Origin: Nostoc sp. FACHB-892
GTDB lineage: Bacteria > Cyanobacteriota > Cyanobacteriia > Cyanobacteriales > Nostocaceae
DNA length: 64,000 nt
Direction of reading: 5' to 3'
Assembly: GCF_014698795.1 (NCBI RefSeq)
Contig: NZ_JACJTR010000013.1
Span: 145,405-209,404, forward strand
Shown here: positions 1 through 8,947 of the stretch, piece after piece
Numbering within the stretch: the first letter of the stretch is position 1
Layout of the letters: every line of letters starts with the position of its first letter
The notes under the pieces: model-generated
The model's input: only the letters and a program-made list of their open reading frames with translations
What the model was told of the DNA's origin: nothing
The model's database searches: none
Translations under genes and position numbers: made by a program

Positions 1-28
1 CCACTAGCGATCGCTAGTATCTACAGTA

Positions 29-166
29 CTAGCGATCGCTTATTCCTAGTTCTTGAGCATTATTAGTTTCAGGGGGACGGTTTTGTATCCAGGCAAATAA
101 GGCAGCACCACTAACTAAAATTAGGGTAATGGCTGTTAAAATTTGCAGCATAATACTGTAACGCAT
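29..166 (-). CDS. Small single-helix membrane protein (45 aa), hypothetical
   Basis: A short frame translated by eye: it starts at the ATG complementary to 164-166 and stops at 29-31. Residues 6-27 form one hydrophobic helix (MLQILTAITLILV...ALFAW), followed by a polar tail with PPETNN. It lies 46 bases downstream of the ferric-reductase-like gene in the same orientation, so it could be the last gene of the SOD-reductase operon. An internal ATG (149-151) is an alternative start. I do not recognise the family; it could be a small accessory subunit of the flavocytochrome or a chance ORF. Confidence 0.4.
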   Translation of the reverse strand: MRYSIMLQILTAITLILVSGAALFAWIQNRPPETNNAQELGISDR

Positions 167-212
167 AATGTGATTTTGGATTTTACAGGGTTTAGCAGTC
201 GAATATTAAGGA

Positions 213-1550
213 TTAAACAAGGTTGAAGTGTTCCATGTGGATGTTCATAGGTGGAACTTCAAGTTGATGCAACGCTATTTCTACTTGATCCATCATCTTT
301 GGTGATGCACAGATAAAGTATTGCCGTGTTGCCCGTCTTTTCGGTATATAACGTTGTAAAAGTTCCTTGTCTACATAGCCAGTTTCCCCTGGCCAATCTT
401 CAGGTGGTTCCCTAAGAACATGAACCACATTTAGGTCTAGCTTCTCCTTGAGTTCATCAAGTTCTTCCCGGAAGGTGATATCTTCCCAAGTCTTACTCGC
501 GTAAATTAATAGGTAAGGGCGTTCATCTTTTCGTTCAGCGTGGGTGGTTAACATACTGATCATGGGAGTAATCCCAATACCCCCAGCAATCAGCACAAAA
601 CCGGCTGTGTCTTCATAGCGGTCTGTGGTAAATACTCCATAGGGGCCATCTAAAAAGGCTTTGGTTCCGGGTGGCACATCTTTAATGGTTTTGGTAAAAT
701 CTCCTAAAGCTTTAATACTGAACTCTATCTTTTCAAGATTGTCGCCATTGGAAGACATAGAAAAGGGATGTTCTCGCATCCGAAACGGAGAGATTTCCAG
801 GGTAATCCAGGCAAATTGGCCAGGTTGGAATTGAAAGCCTTTGTGTCCTCTTGGCCGGAGTGCGAGTGTCCACACATCACCACGTTCGGGACGAACTTCT
901 TCTACTAGATAAGGCTTTTTCAGCATTAACCAAGGTTTTACCAGACGCACATAAACTAGTAACCATAGAGCAACTAGTGCGATCGCAGTCCACAATACTG
1001 CTTTCCAAAATAGCCCTAAATAATTACCCACGCCAATAGCGTGTCCCAGTCCCAAGCCAACTGTTAAAACTGCCAAAACACCATGAGCAGTGCGCCAGGG
1101 TTCGTAAGGGATATTCAGTTGTTGTCGCCAGACGGTGGTGACAACCAGTGCTATCAACGCCAAAGTTGCCGAAACAGCCATCTTTGCTCGCCACGGTGCT
1201 GTAAAAATGTTCAATAGTTGCAGTGTTTCTGGCTGGACTACGAACAAAATCAACGGATGAATCAGGACAAAGGTAAATGCTACTAGCGAGATATAGCGGT
1301 GAAACTGAAGAATGATATCAACGCCGTAGGAGGCTTCAATCCGATTGATGCGGGCGGTGAGAGCAAATTGTAATGCCATCATCGCCAAAGCAATAAAACC
1401 CAATGCAACTGAAAAATCAATCCAAAATCCTCTTCCAGACAGTGGAGGATAAATGAGCAAAATTAGTAAAGGTAATAGGGTGATGAATATATACGCCCAA
1501 ATCCAACCAAATGCGATCGCAACTGGGCTATGCATTAATAAACTTTTCAT
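213..1550 (-). CDS. Ferric-reductase-like flavocytochrome (membrane FAD/NAD(P)H oxidoreductase)
   Basis: This 445-residue protein resembles the ferric reductase / NADPH oxidase (FRE/NOX) superfamily, which passes electrons from NAD(P)H through FAD and two b-haems across a membrane. Residues 10-205 contain about six hydrophobic helices. The histidine pairs H84/H98 and H156/H170, each 14 apart, fit bis-haem ligation. The FAD motif HPFSMSS lies at 261-267, the nucleotide motif AGGIGITPM at 322-330, and a conserved Cys at 414 (FICASP) near the C-terminus. A strong GAGGAGGT ribosome site precedes the ATG. The start lies 12 bases after the superoxide dismutase stop, so the two are almost certainly co-transcribed. 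The electron acceptor (ferric iron, oxygen or a quinone) cannot be read from the sequence. Confidence 0.85.
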   Translation of the reverse strand: MKSLLMHSPVAIAFGWIWAYIFITLLPLLILLIYPPLSGRGFWIDFSVALGFIALAMMALQFALTARINRIEASYGVDIILQFHRYISLVAFTFVLIHPLILFVVQPETLQLLNIFTAPWRAKMAVSATLALIALVVTTVWRQQLNIPYEPWRTAHGVLAVLTVGLGLGHAIGVGNYLGLFWKAVLWTAIALVALWLLVYVRLVKPWLMLKKPYLVEEVRPERGDVWTLALRPRGHKGFQFQPGQFAWITLEISPFRMREHPFSMSSNGDNLEKIEFSIKALGDFTKTIKDVPPGTKAFLDGPYGVFTTDRYEDTAGFVLIAGGIGITPMISMLTTHAERKDERPYLLIYASKTWEDITFREELDELKEKLDLNVVHVLREPPEDWPGETGYVDKELLQRYIPKRRATRQYFICASPKMMDQVEIALHQLEVPPMNIHMEHFNLV

Positions 1551-1562
1551 CAGCCACCTCCT

Positions 1563-2369
1563 CTAAGTTTGTTGGCGTGAGGCTTGGGAGCGTCTATTTA
1601 CTTCCGACCAGTTGACTACATTCCACCAGTTATTTAAATAATCGGCACGGCGATTTTGATATCTTAGGTAATAAGCGTGTTCCCACACATCATTACCCAT
1701 AATGGGATACAAGCCTTCTGTAATTGGGCTATCTTGATTTGGTGTACTGGTAATTTGCAACTGACCTTGGGGATTACGCACTAACCAAACCCAACCACTA
1801 CCAAAGCGATCGCCTCCCGCTTCATTAAACTGTTTTTTAAAAGCATCAAAACTGCCAAAGTTTTGGTTGATTTCTTGAGCAATTTCTCCTGTTGGTTGTC
1901 CGCCACCTTGAGGACTCATAATTTGCCAAAAAATCGTATGGTTAAGATGACCGCCACCATTGTTACGTACTGTTGTCCGAATCTCTTCAGGGATGCCATT
2001 CAAATCTCGTAGCAAAGTTTCTACACTGCTATTTTGCAGTTGCGGATATTTTTTTAAGGCATCGTTGAGGTTATTGACATAAGCTGCATGATGCTGATCA
2101 TGATGCAGTTTCATTGTTTGTGCGTCAATAGCTTTTTCTAGAGCGTTATAAGCGTAAGGTAATGGTGGCAGTTGGGCGGGATTTGTGCTTAGTTGGCGAT
2201 CAACATAAGCTACAGGGCGTGTATTTGTTACAGGCGCAGTCGTTTGTATAGGAGTTGCTGTAGTAGTTGGAGGCGATGCAATCTCTTGAGGTTGACAAGC
2301 AAATAGAGTAGATACTAGAAAAATCCCCATGCAAAACCACATGACTGGTTGCCTAAAAAATGATTTCAT
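1563..2369 (-). CDS. sodA: Superoxide dismutase (Mn/Fe type), predicted lipoprotein
   Basis: The enzyme converts superoxide to oxygen and hydrogen peroxide. It has a signal peptide with a lipobox ending in Cys25 (STLFAC), then a Thr/Pro-rich linker to about residue 60, then a complete SOD domain. The likely metal ligands are H89 (in HHDQHH), H144 (in HLNHTIFW), D227 and H231 (DVWEHAYY). The lipobox predicts anchoring on the outer face of the cytoplasmic or thylakoid membrane, as for the membrane-bound MnSOD known from heterocystous cyanobacteria. The family sequence suggests Mn rather than Fe, but this is inference. It is first in an operon with the ferric-reductase-like gene, which implies a joint role in redox or metal stress. 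Confidence 0.93.
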   Translation of the reverse strand: MKSFFRQPVMWFCMGIFLVSTLFACQPQEIASPPTTTATPIQTTAPVTNTRPVAYVDRQLSTNPAQLPPLPYAYNALEKAIDAQTMKLHHDQHHAAYVNNLNDALKKYPQLQNSSVETLLRDLNGIPEEIRTTVRNNGGGHLNHTIFWQIMSPQGGGQPTGEIAQEINQNFGSFDAFKKQFNEAGGDRFGSGWVWLVRNPQGQLQITSTPNQDSPITEGLYPIMGNDVWEHAYYLRYQNRRADYLNNWWNVVNWSEVNRRSQASRQQT

Positions 2370-2429
2370 GGCTAACGTTCTCCTACTGGTTATTAAATAA
2401 AGGAAAAATGTTCATACTGTTCCTTTTTC

Positions 2430-2783
2430 TTAGGTAAAAGGAGCCAAGATTCTTAATAGAATTGAGTTAATGATTGCTAAAGTAATGGAACCTAGCAAAG
2501 CGCTCCAAAAGCCATAACGTAATCTAAAACCTGGGACAATTAAAGCCGACAATCCAAAAGTGATGGCATTTAAGACAAAGAAAAATAATCCCAAAGTAAG
2601 CACAATGAATGGAAAGGTAAAAAAGGTAAGGATAGGCAGCAAAACAGCATTTAAAATACCAAAGACTATGGCAGAAATTACTGCTTTACCAAAACTATCT
2701 ACTTCTATTCCCAAAAATGGAATTCTAGAAATAATCAAAAAGCTAATAGCAGTGACTAACCAAGTTACTATGAGTCCTATCAT
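2430..2783 (-). CDS. Phage-holin-superfamily-IV / YvlD-like membrane protein
   Basis: This 117-residue protein has four evenly spaced hydrophobic helices and short loops (LNAVLLPILT, FVLNAITFGLSA, LLGSITLAIINSIL). That is the pattern of the four-helix 'mycobacterial phage holin / YvlD' family, which is widespread in bacteria and not phage-derived. The function is unknown; a role in envelope stress is only suggested by relatives. An AAGGAG site precedes the ATG. It lies 60 bases upstream of sodA on the same strand, so it could be part of the same transcript. Confidence 0.75.
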   Translation of the reverse strand: MIGLIVTWLVTAISFLIISRIPFLGIEVDSFGKAVISAIVFGILNAVLLPILTFFTFPFIVLTLGLFFFVLNAITFGLSALIVPGFRLRYGFWSALLGSITLAIINSILLRILAPFT

Positions 2784-3121
2784 AATAATTTTTCTCCTTC
2801 TTAATGACTTTTATCAAATTCAATTTATAAAAAGAATGTGAACAGAAAGTGACAACAAAGCAGTAGTCTGCGAGGAAGATTTAATATATATGAATAAATA
2901 TAAATTAATTAGTCGTATGTATTACGCCGTAGGCTAAAGCACTTTGGATTTTTGACGGTGCGTTGCGCTCTGCGACAACACACGCGACATTAAAATTCCT
3001 TAACGTAGTTAAAAATATTAGCACCGACTTATTTGATTGCCTTAGACACAGGGCAAATAGCGGAAGCATAATCGCACTAAGCATAAAACTGAGAGTGGGT
3101 TATTCACCACTCCCTACTCTC
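2784..3121. other. Intergenic region, no gene seen
   Basis: This AT-rich spacer lies upstream of the holin-like gene and downstream of the debranching-enzyme gene. Around 2930-2990 it has a G/C-richer stretch (cgccgtaggctaaagc, gcgttgcgctctgcgac) of the kind of dispersed Nostoc repeats seen elsewhere in the window. No ORF, tRNA or clear terminator was found. Confidence 0.5.
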
Positions 3122-5413
3122 TTATGCTTCAATAACCACCCGTAGATTACCGCGTTTTTTCGCAACGCGACAAGCAGTCGTAGTACCAGAACGCTCAAAC
3201 TCTAAATCAAGGATGGTGGGACCAACTCGCAAATTATGGAAGGACAAGCGATTAATTGATTCTGGCAAAGTAGGATCAATTATTCGCAAGCAATTATTTT
3301 GAGCATCAGGTACCAAGTTAACCATCATTTGTAGCAGTTGGAAGACACTACCAGTAGCCCAAGCTTGGGGAGTGCAGGCAACTGGATACTGCACAGGGGC
3401 ATTATCACCGTTCCGTTCGTAGCCGCAGAAAAGTTCTGGAGGTCGTTGATAAGGCTGCTGACTAGTCATGTCGAATAAACCTTGGAAAATTTCTAGGGCT
3501 TGATCGATAAGACCGAGCGATCGCAATCCCATTGCAATTAGAGCGTTATCATGGGGCCAAACCGAACCAATGTGATACCCCATCGGATTATAAGCGGGTG
3601 ACAAACTACTCAAGGTACGGATGCCCCAACCATTAAACATATCTGGTGCGCGCAAGCGTTCTGCTACACTATAGGCTTTTTCGTGGGTGAAAAGCCCCAA
3701 GTGCAGACAATGCCCAGGATTTGAGGTAATACTGGCTACTGGCTTGCCATCTCCATCCAAAGCCAAAGCACAGAAATCTTGATCTTCTACCCAAAAATCT
3801 TGATTAAAACGAAGCTTAAGATTTCTAGCCTCTTCTTGCCAACGATCTGCCAAATCAAGCCGTTTTTTCATCCTAGCTATTTCTGCTAGGCGCATTTTTG
3901 CAGCATAGACATAAGCTTGCACCTCACAAAGGGCAATTGGCCCGTTGGCTAATTCTCCCTTGTGGTCTACGATACAGTCGTCAGAGTCTTTCCAACCTTG
4001 GTTAGGAAGACCGCGTTTAGATTTACGAAAGTAGCTGAGGTAGCTGGTTTCTTTCATATTGCGATCAATCCAGTCCATTGCTGCTAGAGCATTCGGCCAA
4101 AGTTGCTCTAGGAGTTCTTGATCGTGAGTCCAAGCATAATGTTCGGCATATAGCATCAGCCATAGAGGAGTAGCATCAACTGTACCGTAGTAGGGTGTAT
4201 GGGGAATTTCTTGACAACGAGCCATTTCTCCCAAACGCAACTCGTGTAAAATCTTACCCGGTTCTTCTTCGCGCCATTCGTCGTCGATTTTACCTTGGTA
4301 TGTGGCTAGTAATATCAGAGTTTCTTTGGCGATTTGCGAGTTTAACATCAGGGTTTGGGAAGCTGTAATCAGCGAATCTCGCCCAAATAGTGTAGAAAAC
4401 CACGGCACTCCAGCCGAAACTGTCTTATGCTTACCAAAAGACTGGCGCAACAAATACATATCTTGTTCGGCTCGCTCAATCACTCGATTGAAAATGCTCT
4501 TATCTGAACTAATGCGGGTAATTTGCTGTACCCAGTGTTGCTCCTCCATTAACTCAGCGGCTTTCGCCTGTCCTAATGTGATGGCGGCGCTGACGGTTGA
4601 ACTGGACTGGTTGTTTTTCAACATATTCACCCGGTAGCCCAGCTTTTGAGTTTCATGAGAAGCCAACTCTAGCTGCCAAACCGCAGTGTACCCCTTAAAA
4701 TAGTCTGGTTGGCGATACTGGAATAAAATACGAGATTCCATCACCGAGCCATCAAGACCTTGATAGGCAAGTGTTAAAGATTCTTCTTTAAAAGCGTGTA
4801 GCTCTTTGGGTACAGGTGGAACGCCATCGGCTAGAGAAGATGTTCCTTCTTCAACCGTCGGTTCCACTAAGCGTAAAAGCCTACCTCGTTTTTCTCTGTC
4901 ATAGCCCCGGACTTCAAATAAATCAACAAAATCTGCATCAAAGCTGATACTTAGTTCAAAACTGACGGTTGTTGTGCTGTAGTTAGATACCTCTATTTCT
5001 TCAAATAGTGCCCCATTCAGCACCATTTCTCGGCGAATTCCTACAGTGTCGGCTTTCAGGCGTTCATCGATTCTGGGGTTGGTACACAAAACTGAGAGTG
5101 AAAACCCTTTTTCAGCAGTACTACTGAGGAGTACAGGCGATCGCCCTTCAATTTGAAACTCTAGGCGATTGAGAAATCTCGTATCACAACAAAACAGTCC
5201 CATGCTAGGATTACCATCTTTGAGGGAACAGCCAGAAATGTTCCCGATAGTATCTGTCACAAAAAACAAATCATCATCTTTAACCGTCAGTGTCGGTTGT
5301 GATTTTTCACTCACAACACCAGGCCACTCCGGGATAGGTAATTGTTCGGCAGGAATAAAAGTTTTTCCATCTAGGAAAATTTTTTCCGGGGTCATTAGCG
5401 TATCCGGTGTCAT
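3122..5413 (-). CDS. Amylo-alpha-1,6-glucosidase / glycogen-debranching-like protein
   Basis: The 763-residue product has the two-part layout of bacterial glycogen-debranching-type proteins. An N-terminal beta-rich domain (about 35-290, with ISGCSLKDGNPSMGLF and CDTRFLNRLEF) is followed by an (alpha/alpha)6 barrel (about 310-700) with PWFSTLFGRDSL, YYGTVDATPLW, NQGWKDSDDC and SVWPHDNAL, where acidic residues would be catalytic. The family hydrolyses alpha-1,6 branches or related glucosides; the exact substrate is not readable. Two in-frame ATGs lie 18 bases apart at the start. It stands alone, with 860 bases of non-coding DNA upstream. A broader 'trehalase/GH15-like glucosidase' role is possible. 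Confidence 0.82.
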   Translation of the reverse strand: MTPDTLMTPEKIFLDGKTFIPAEQLPIPEWPGVVSEKSQPTLTVKDDDLFFVTDTIGNISGCSLKDGNPSMGLFCCDTRFLNRLEFQIEGRSPVLLSSTAEKGFSLSVLCTNPRIDERLKADTVGIRREMVLNGALFEEIEVSNYSTTTVSFELSISFDADFVDLFEVRGYDREKRGRLLRLVEPTVEEGTSSLADGVPPVPKELHAFKEESLTLAYQGLDGSVMESRILFQYRQPDYFKGYTAVWQLELASHETQKLGYRVNMLKNNQSSSTVSAAITLGQAKAAELMEEQHWVQQITRISSDKSIFNRVIERAEQDMYLLRQSFGKHKTVSAGVPWFSTLFGRDSLITASQTLMLNSQIAKETLILLATYQGKIDDEWREEEPGKILHELRLGEMARCQEIPHTPYYGTVDATPLWLMLYAEHYAWTHDQELLEQLWPNALAAMDWIDRNMKETSYLSYFRKSKRGLPNQGWKDSDDCIVDHKGELANGPIALCEVQAYVYAAKMRLAEIARMKKRLDLADRWQEEARNLKLRFNQDFWVEDQDFCALALDGDGKPVASITSNPGHCLHLGLFTHEKAYSVAERLRAPDMFNGWGIRTLSSLSPAYNPMGYHIGSVWPHDNALIAMGLRSLGLIDQALEIFQGLFDMTSQQPYQRPPELFCGYERNGDNAPVQYPVACTPQAWATGSVFQLLQMMVNLVPDAQNNCLRIIDPTLPESINRLSFHNLRVGPTILDLEFERSGTTTACRVAKKRGNLRVVIEA

Positions 5414-6272
5414 TAGTTAAAGTTCCGTATACAGGTCTATATTTTTGTGGTCTTGCGAGTAGAGTTCGCTGACCCTCACAACTTTCAAAAAAAATATGCT
5501 CCTAAAACTCGTTTGAACGATTGGAGTTAAAAAAATAATACTTACATCATAACTACTGATGACAAAATAGCAGTGTTCAAATTTGTATAAGCAGAAATTT
5601 ATAAACTTATATTTTATAGCTCAAAACTCAAGGCTGGAAACTGAGGATTTTTAGATAATTTATTTAGTCATTAAACTTTTCCAAGACACAAGACATATAA
5701 GATACTCAGCAAAAAGGCGAAATTAACAGTTTTTGTTGGACATAGATAGTATTTGTTCTCTAGTGGTATACGATTTTGTCTTAAATAGCTATGGTGTTTA
5801 ATTAAATTAATTTATGATAATTAATTTATTGATTAATTTATGTGAATGTAGCAATAATGATTTTTGGGTAAAAACATTTATTTACAACATAGGGAAACTA
5901 GGCAATGTCTACGACAGGCTACGCCAAAGCCTGGGCTATCAATCACTGCCCAGTGTTTATTAGCGAATGTAACAGTTAAAACAATACAATAATTAGTTAT
6001 TTGGTACTTAGCCATGAAATATTTTAGTTATGCAAGCATATTTCAAAGTTGGTCAAGAATGTATATTGGGCGTAGTAGGTTGTCAATCAACAAATCAAGT
6101 TGTACCCACTCCTCCTAATTCGTAACAAAGTGTTGCTCCTGCTTTGGCAGAAAGTGCTTAAGCGCGTTCTTTACATATTGCAATCCTCTATTTAACTTGA
6201 GAGTCCCTTGGAATTTGTACAATGCAGCTGTGACTTTTGATCTTGTCGAGGTTGAGCGTTTAACAATAATTC
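5414..6272. other. Long AT-rich intergenic region with a possible lipoprotein remnant
   Basis: This 859-base spacer separates divergent genes. A short + strand stretch near 6065-6125 reads LGVVGCQSTNQVVPTPPNS and then stops, which looks like the lipobox and mature N-terminus of a lipoprotein, but there is no longer frame and no clear start. Around 5905-5935 there is a Nostoc-type repeat (ggctacgccaaagcc). No RNA gene was recognised. Promoters for both flanking genes must lie here, but no motif stood out. Confidence 0.4.
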
Positions 6273-8282
6273 ATGAGCATTTCGACTTCTGTGCTGAGTG
6301 ATCTGCTAAAGTCCCTACCATACTTGCGGCCCCAGCTATATTTTAAGGCTTCACTAACGGCGCTCTCCCATGCGATGGAAGATCAAGTTTTGGCTGCGAC
6401 TTTAGCACAACCCCTTGTAATTGCTAGTTTCCAGCGAGAGCGATTTTACCGCCAAGAAGCTCATCGCTACCTGCGACTTGCTTTGCGGAGTAACCAAATA
6501 TATGTATTATCTGCTCCAGAAACGGATTTCACCAACAGTTCGGAACACTACGAAAAGATCGCTTTTGAGCCAACGGATGGCTTAAGCCAAGAGTGGCATT
6601 TGGTAGTGATTGCCGACAATTATGCAACTTGTCTAGTTTGCCGGGAAAGCCTTGGTTCTATTGCTAAAAACAAGCAAATACCAGAACTAAGCCCTAGTCT
6701 GGATATAGACACAGCGCGAAGATTTGAGGGAGTTTGGACATCGGAAAGGGGAGTTAGCCTCAAAGCAGCTGAATTGCTATTAGACAGGATTTTGGTTTAC
6801 AGACCAGAATTGGCAAGTAAAATTGAGGAGGCACGTCAGAGGTTTGGTATAGGAGAGCCGCGGAGCTACTCTGGAGCAGAACAGCTCAATGAATATGCTT
6901 GTGACATCGATACAGACCCCTTTGTACAGCGCTTAGTAACTTATTTGCAAGCTAGTCAGTATAAATTACACAAAGCCTACCGTTCTATTGCTGCCCAGGC
7001 ACGAAAAGAACAATTAGTCAACTCGATTAGCACTGCTATTCGGCGATCGCTCGATCCTCACGAAGTTCTCCAGGTGGCGGCACAAGAATTAGGACAACAC
7101 CTAGAAGCTTGTCGCTGTCTAATTTACCGCGCTCAAGCCGCAGATAACCAAGCCATAATTGAACACGAGTTTTTGAATCCCGGTATTTTATCTGTTCGTG
7201 GGCAAACTTGGGAATTAGAGAAAAATTCCCTATTTCAGGACATAGTGCAACAAGGCGAAGGAGTCTGTATTAGCGATACACTGAATGACCCTCGTGTTAG
7301 CAATTCGCCAGGACTTTCCTTGATCGCCAAAAAGTTTGCCATTCGTTCTTGGCTGATGGAACCAGTATTCTATCAGGGGCGATTATTAGGCATTGTGGAG
7401 TTACACTATTGCCGAATGCCACCGCATGAGTGCCAACCTGGGGAATTGGATTTGGTAAAAGCGATCGCTACCCAAGTGGGAGCCGCTCTCATCCAAGCGG
7501 AAGCTTACGCCAACCTAGAGGAACTTAACCAGCAGTTAGAAGCCTTAGACCGCACCCGCAGCAACCTCATAGCCATCACCGGGCATGAACTGCGTACCCC
7601 CCTATCCACCATTCAAGTGTGCCTAGAAAGCCTCGCTAGTGAGCCGGATATGCCCTTGGAGTTGCAGCAGGTCATGCTCAACACTGCTCTTTCCGATTCA
7701 GAGCGGATGCGAAAATTGGTACAAGATTTTCTTACACTTTCCAACCTGGAAAGCGGTCGAGTAGAATGGCACCCAGAATCCCTGAGTTTACAAGAGTGTG
7801 TAGATTTATCACTCAGCCGCAATCGTACTCGTTCCTCAGCGGAAAAGCCGCCTAAAATCAAAACTAAAATTGCCGACAACTTACCTCTGGTAAGAGCCGA
7901 TGGTGATTGGCTAGTAGAGGTACTAGCAAAACTTATGGATAATGCTTGTAAATTTACGCCACCCCAAGGAGAAATCACCATTAAAGCGATCCAGAACAGG
8001 CATCAAATGGTCGAGGTGACTGTAGCTGACACTGGACGCGGCATCGAACCGAATCGTTTAGAAGTAGTTTTTGATCGCTTCTATCAAGAAGAGGGAGCGC
8101 TGCGCCGCACTACTGGCGGGACTGGACTTGGTTTAGCAATTTGCCGTCAAATTGTTAATGGCTGGGGTGGGGAAATTTGGGCAGAGTCAACTGGCAAAGA
8201 CCAAGGTAGTCAGTTTCACTTCACCATCCCCATTGTTCAAAGTAGCAAAGAGGAAAAGCGGACAAAAGTTAGGAGTAAATAG
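6273..8282 (+). CDS. DICT-GAF sensor histidine kinase
   Basis: This is a soluble 669-residue kinase. Residues 1-190 match the DICT sensory domain found in cyanobacterial and actinobacterial signalling proteins. A GAF domain follows at about 245-405, then a coiled linker, then HisKA with the phospho-acceptor His438 (TGHELRTPL). The HATPase domain has its N box (DNACKF), G1 box (DTGRGI) and G2 box (GGTGLGLAI). No membrane helix is seen, so it senses an intracellular cue; DICT domains are thought to be linked to light or redox inputs. No response regulator is adjacent, so the partner is unknown. A decayed fragment of a related kinase lies at 14059-14175. Confidence 0.9.
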   Translation: MSISTSVLSDLLKSLPYLRPQLYFKASLTALSHAMEDQVLAATLAQPLVIASFQRERFYRQEAHRYLRLALRSNQIYVLSAPETDFTNSSEHYEKIAFEPTDGLSQEWHLVVIADNYATCLVCRESLGSIAKNKQIPELSPSLDIDTARRFEGVWTSERGVSLKAAELLLDRILVYRPELASKIEEARQRFGIGEPRSYSGAEQLNEYACDIDTDPFVQRLVTYLQASQYKLHKAYRSIAAQARKEQLVNSISTAIRRSLDPHEVLQVAAQELGQHLEACRCLIYRAQAADNQAIIEHEFLNPGILSVRGQTWELEKNSLFQDIVQQGEGVCISDTLNDPRVSNSPGLSLIAKKFAIRSWLMEPVFYQGRLLGIVELHYCRMPPHECQPGELDLVKAIATQVGAALIQAEAYANLEELNQQLEALDRTRSNLIAITGHELRTPLSTIQVCLESLASEPDMPLELQQVMLNTALSDSERMRKLVQDFLTLSNLESGRVEWHPESLSLQECVDLSLSRNRTRSSAEKPPKIKTKIADNLPLVRADGDWLVEVLAKLMDNACKFTPPQGEITIKAIQNRHQMVEVTVADTGRGIEPNRLEVVFDRFYQEEGALRRTTGGTGLGLAICRQIVNGWGGEIWAESTGKDQGSQFHFTIPIVQSSKEEKRTKVRSK

Positions 8283-8426
8283 GCATAGGGCATGGGGCAT
8301 TGGTTTTGAACAAAGGCCTAATGACAAATGACTAATGACTAAAAACTGTTACAGTCTATGACGCGATCGCAATATGATCCTGGTTGCAGTGTTACGATTC
8401 CTTAAAAACGTTGAGAGAACGACTTT

Positions 8427-8852
8427 ATGGCAGAAACACTCTCTGGACAAACCCCGCTATTCGGTGGCCACACTGGTGGCTTGCTCACAAAAGCAGCATT
8501 GGAAGAAAAGTACGCTATCACTTGGACTAGCCCAAAAGAGCAAGTTTTTGAAATGCCTACAGGTGGTACTGCTACTATGCGGAAAGGTGAAAACCTGCTG
8601 TATATAGCTCGTAAAGAATATGGAATCTTTTTGGGCGGTCAGCAACTCCGGAAACTCAAAATTAATGATTACAAAATTTACCGGATTTTACCCAACGGAG
8701 AAACCACTTTACTTCACCCAGCTGATGGTGTATTCCCTGAAAAGGTTAACCCAGGTCGTGACAAAGTGCGTTATGTAGACCGTCGTATCGGACAAAACCC
8801 CAGTCCCTCTAAAGTCAAGTTTAGCGGTGTTACTACCTACGACGCTCCGTAA
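8427..8852 (+). CDS. psaD: Photosystem I subunit II (PsaD)
   Basis: The 141-residue product is a full-length PsaD, the stromal/cytoplasmic PSI subunit that docks ferredoxin and stabilises PsaC and PsaE. Characteristic stretches are GQTPLFGG near the N-terminus, the basic RKEYGIFLGGQQLRKLK and the C-terminal GQNPSPSKVKFSG. It has no signal peptide, as expected for a peripheral subunit on the cytoplasmic face. A GAGAGAAC sequence upstream can serve as ribosome site. It is followed after 95 bases, which include an inverted repeat, by trpE in the same direction. Confidence 0.98.
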   Translation: MAETLSGQTPLFGGHTGGLLTKAALEEKYAITWTSPKEQVFEMPTGGTATMRKGENLLYIARKEYGIFLGGQQLRKLKINDYKIYRILPNGETTLLHPADGVFPEKVNPGRDKVRYVDRRIGQNPSPSKVKFSGVTTYDAP

Positions 8853-8869
8853 CTAGCTTTTACTAGCTA

Positions 8870-8936
8870 ATGGGTAATTAGTAATGGGTAATTGGTAATA
8901 TAAAAACCCATTACCCATTACCAATTACCAATTACC
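8870..8936. repeat. Inverted repeat of ATTACC/GGTAAT units between psaD and trpE
   Basis: Units of the type AATGGGTAATTAGT run one way and then return as ATTACCCATTACCAATTACC, so the RNA would fold into a long hairpin around a short AT-rich loop. Such motifs are typical low-complexity intergenic repeats of Nostoc. Its place just after psaD suggests it may end or stabilise the abundant psaD transcript. Confidence 0.6.
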
Positions 8937-8947
8937 TTTGAAAAATA

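Noticed and set aside
6060..6165. Lipobox-like stretch (LGVVGCQSTNQ) in the spacer before the DICT kinase
   Set aside because: No start codon with a signal-peptide N-region and no downstream domain; noted only as a possible relic.
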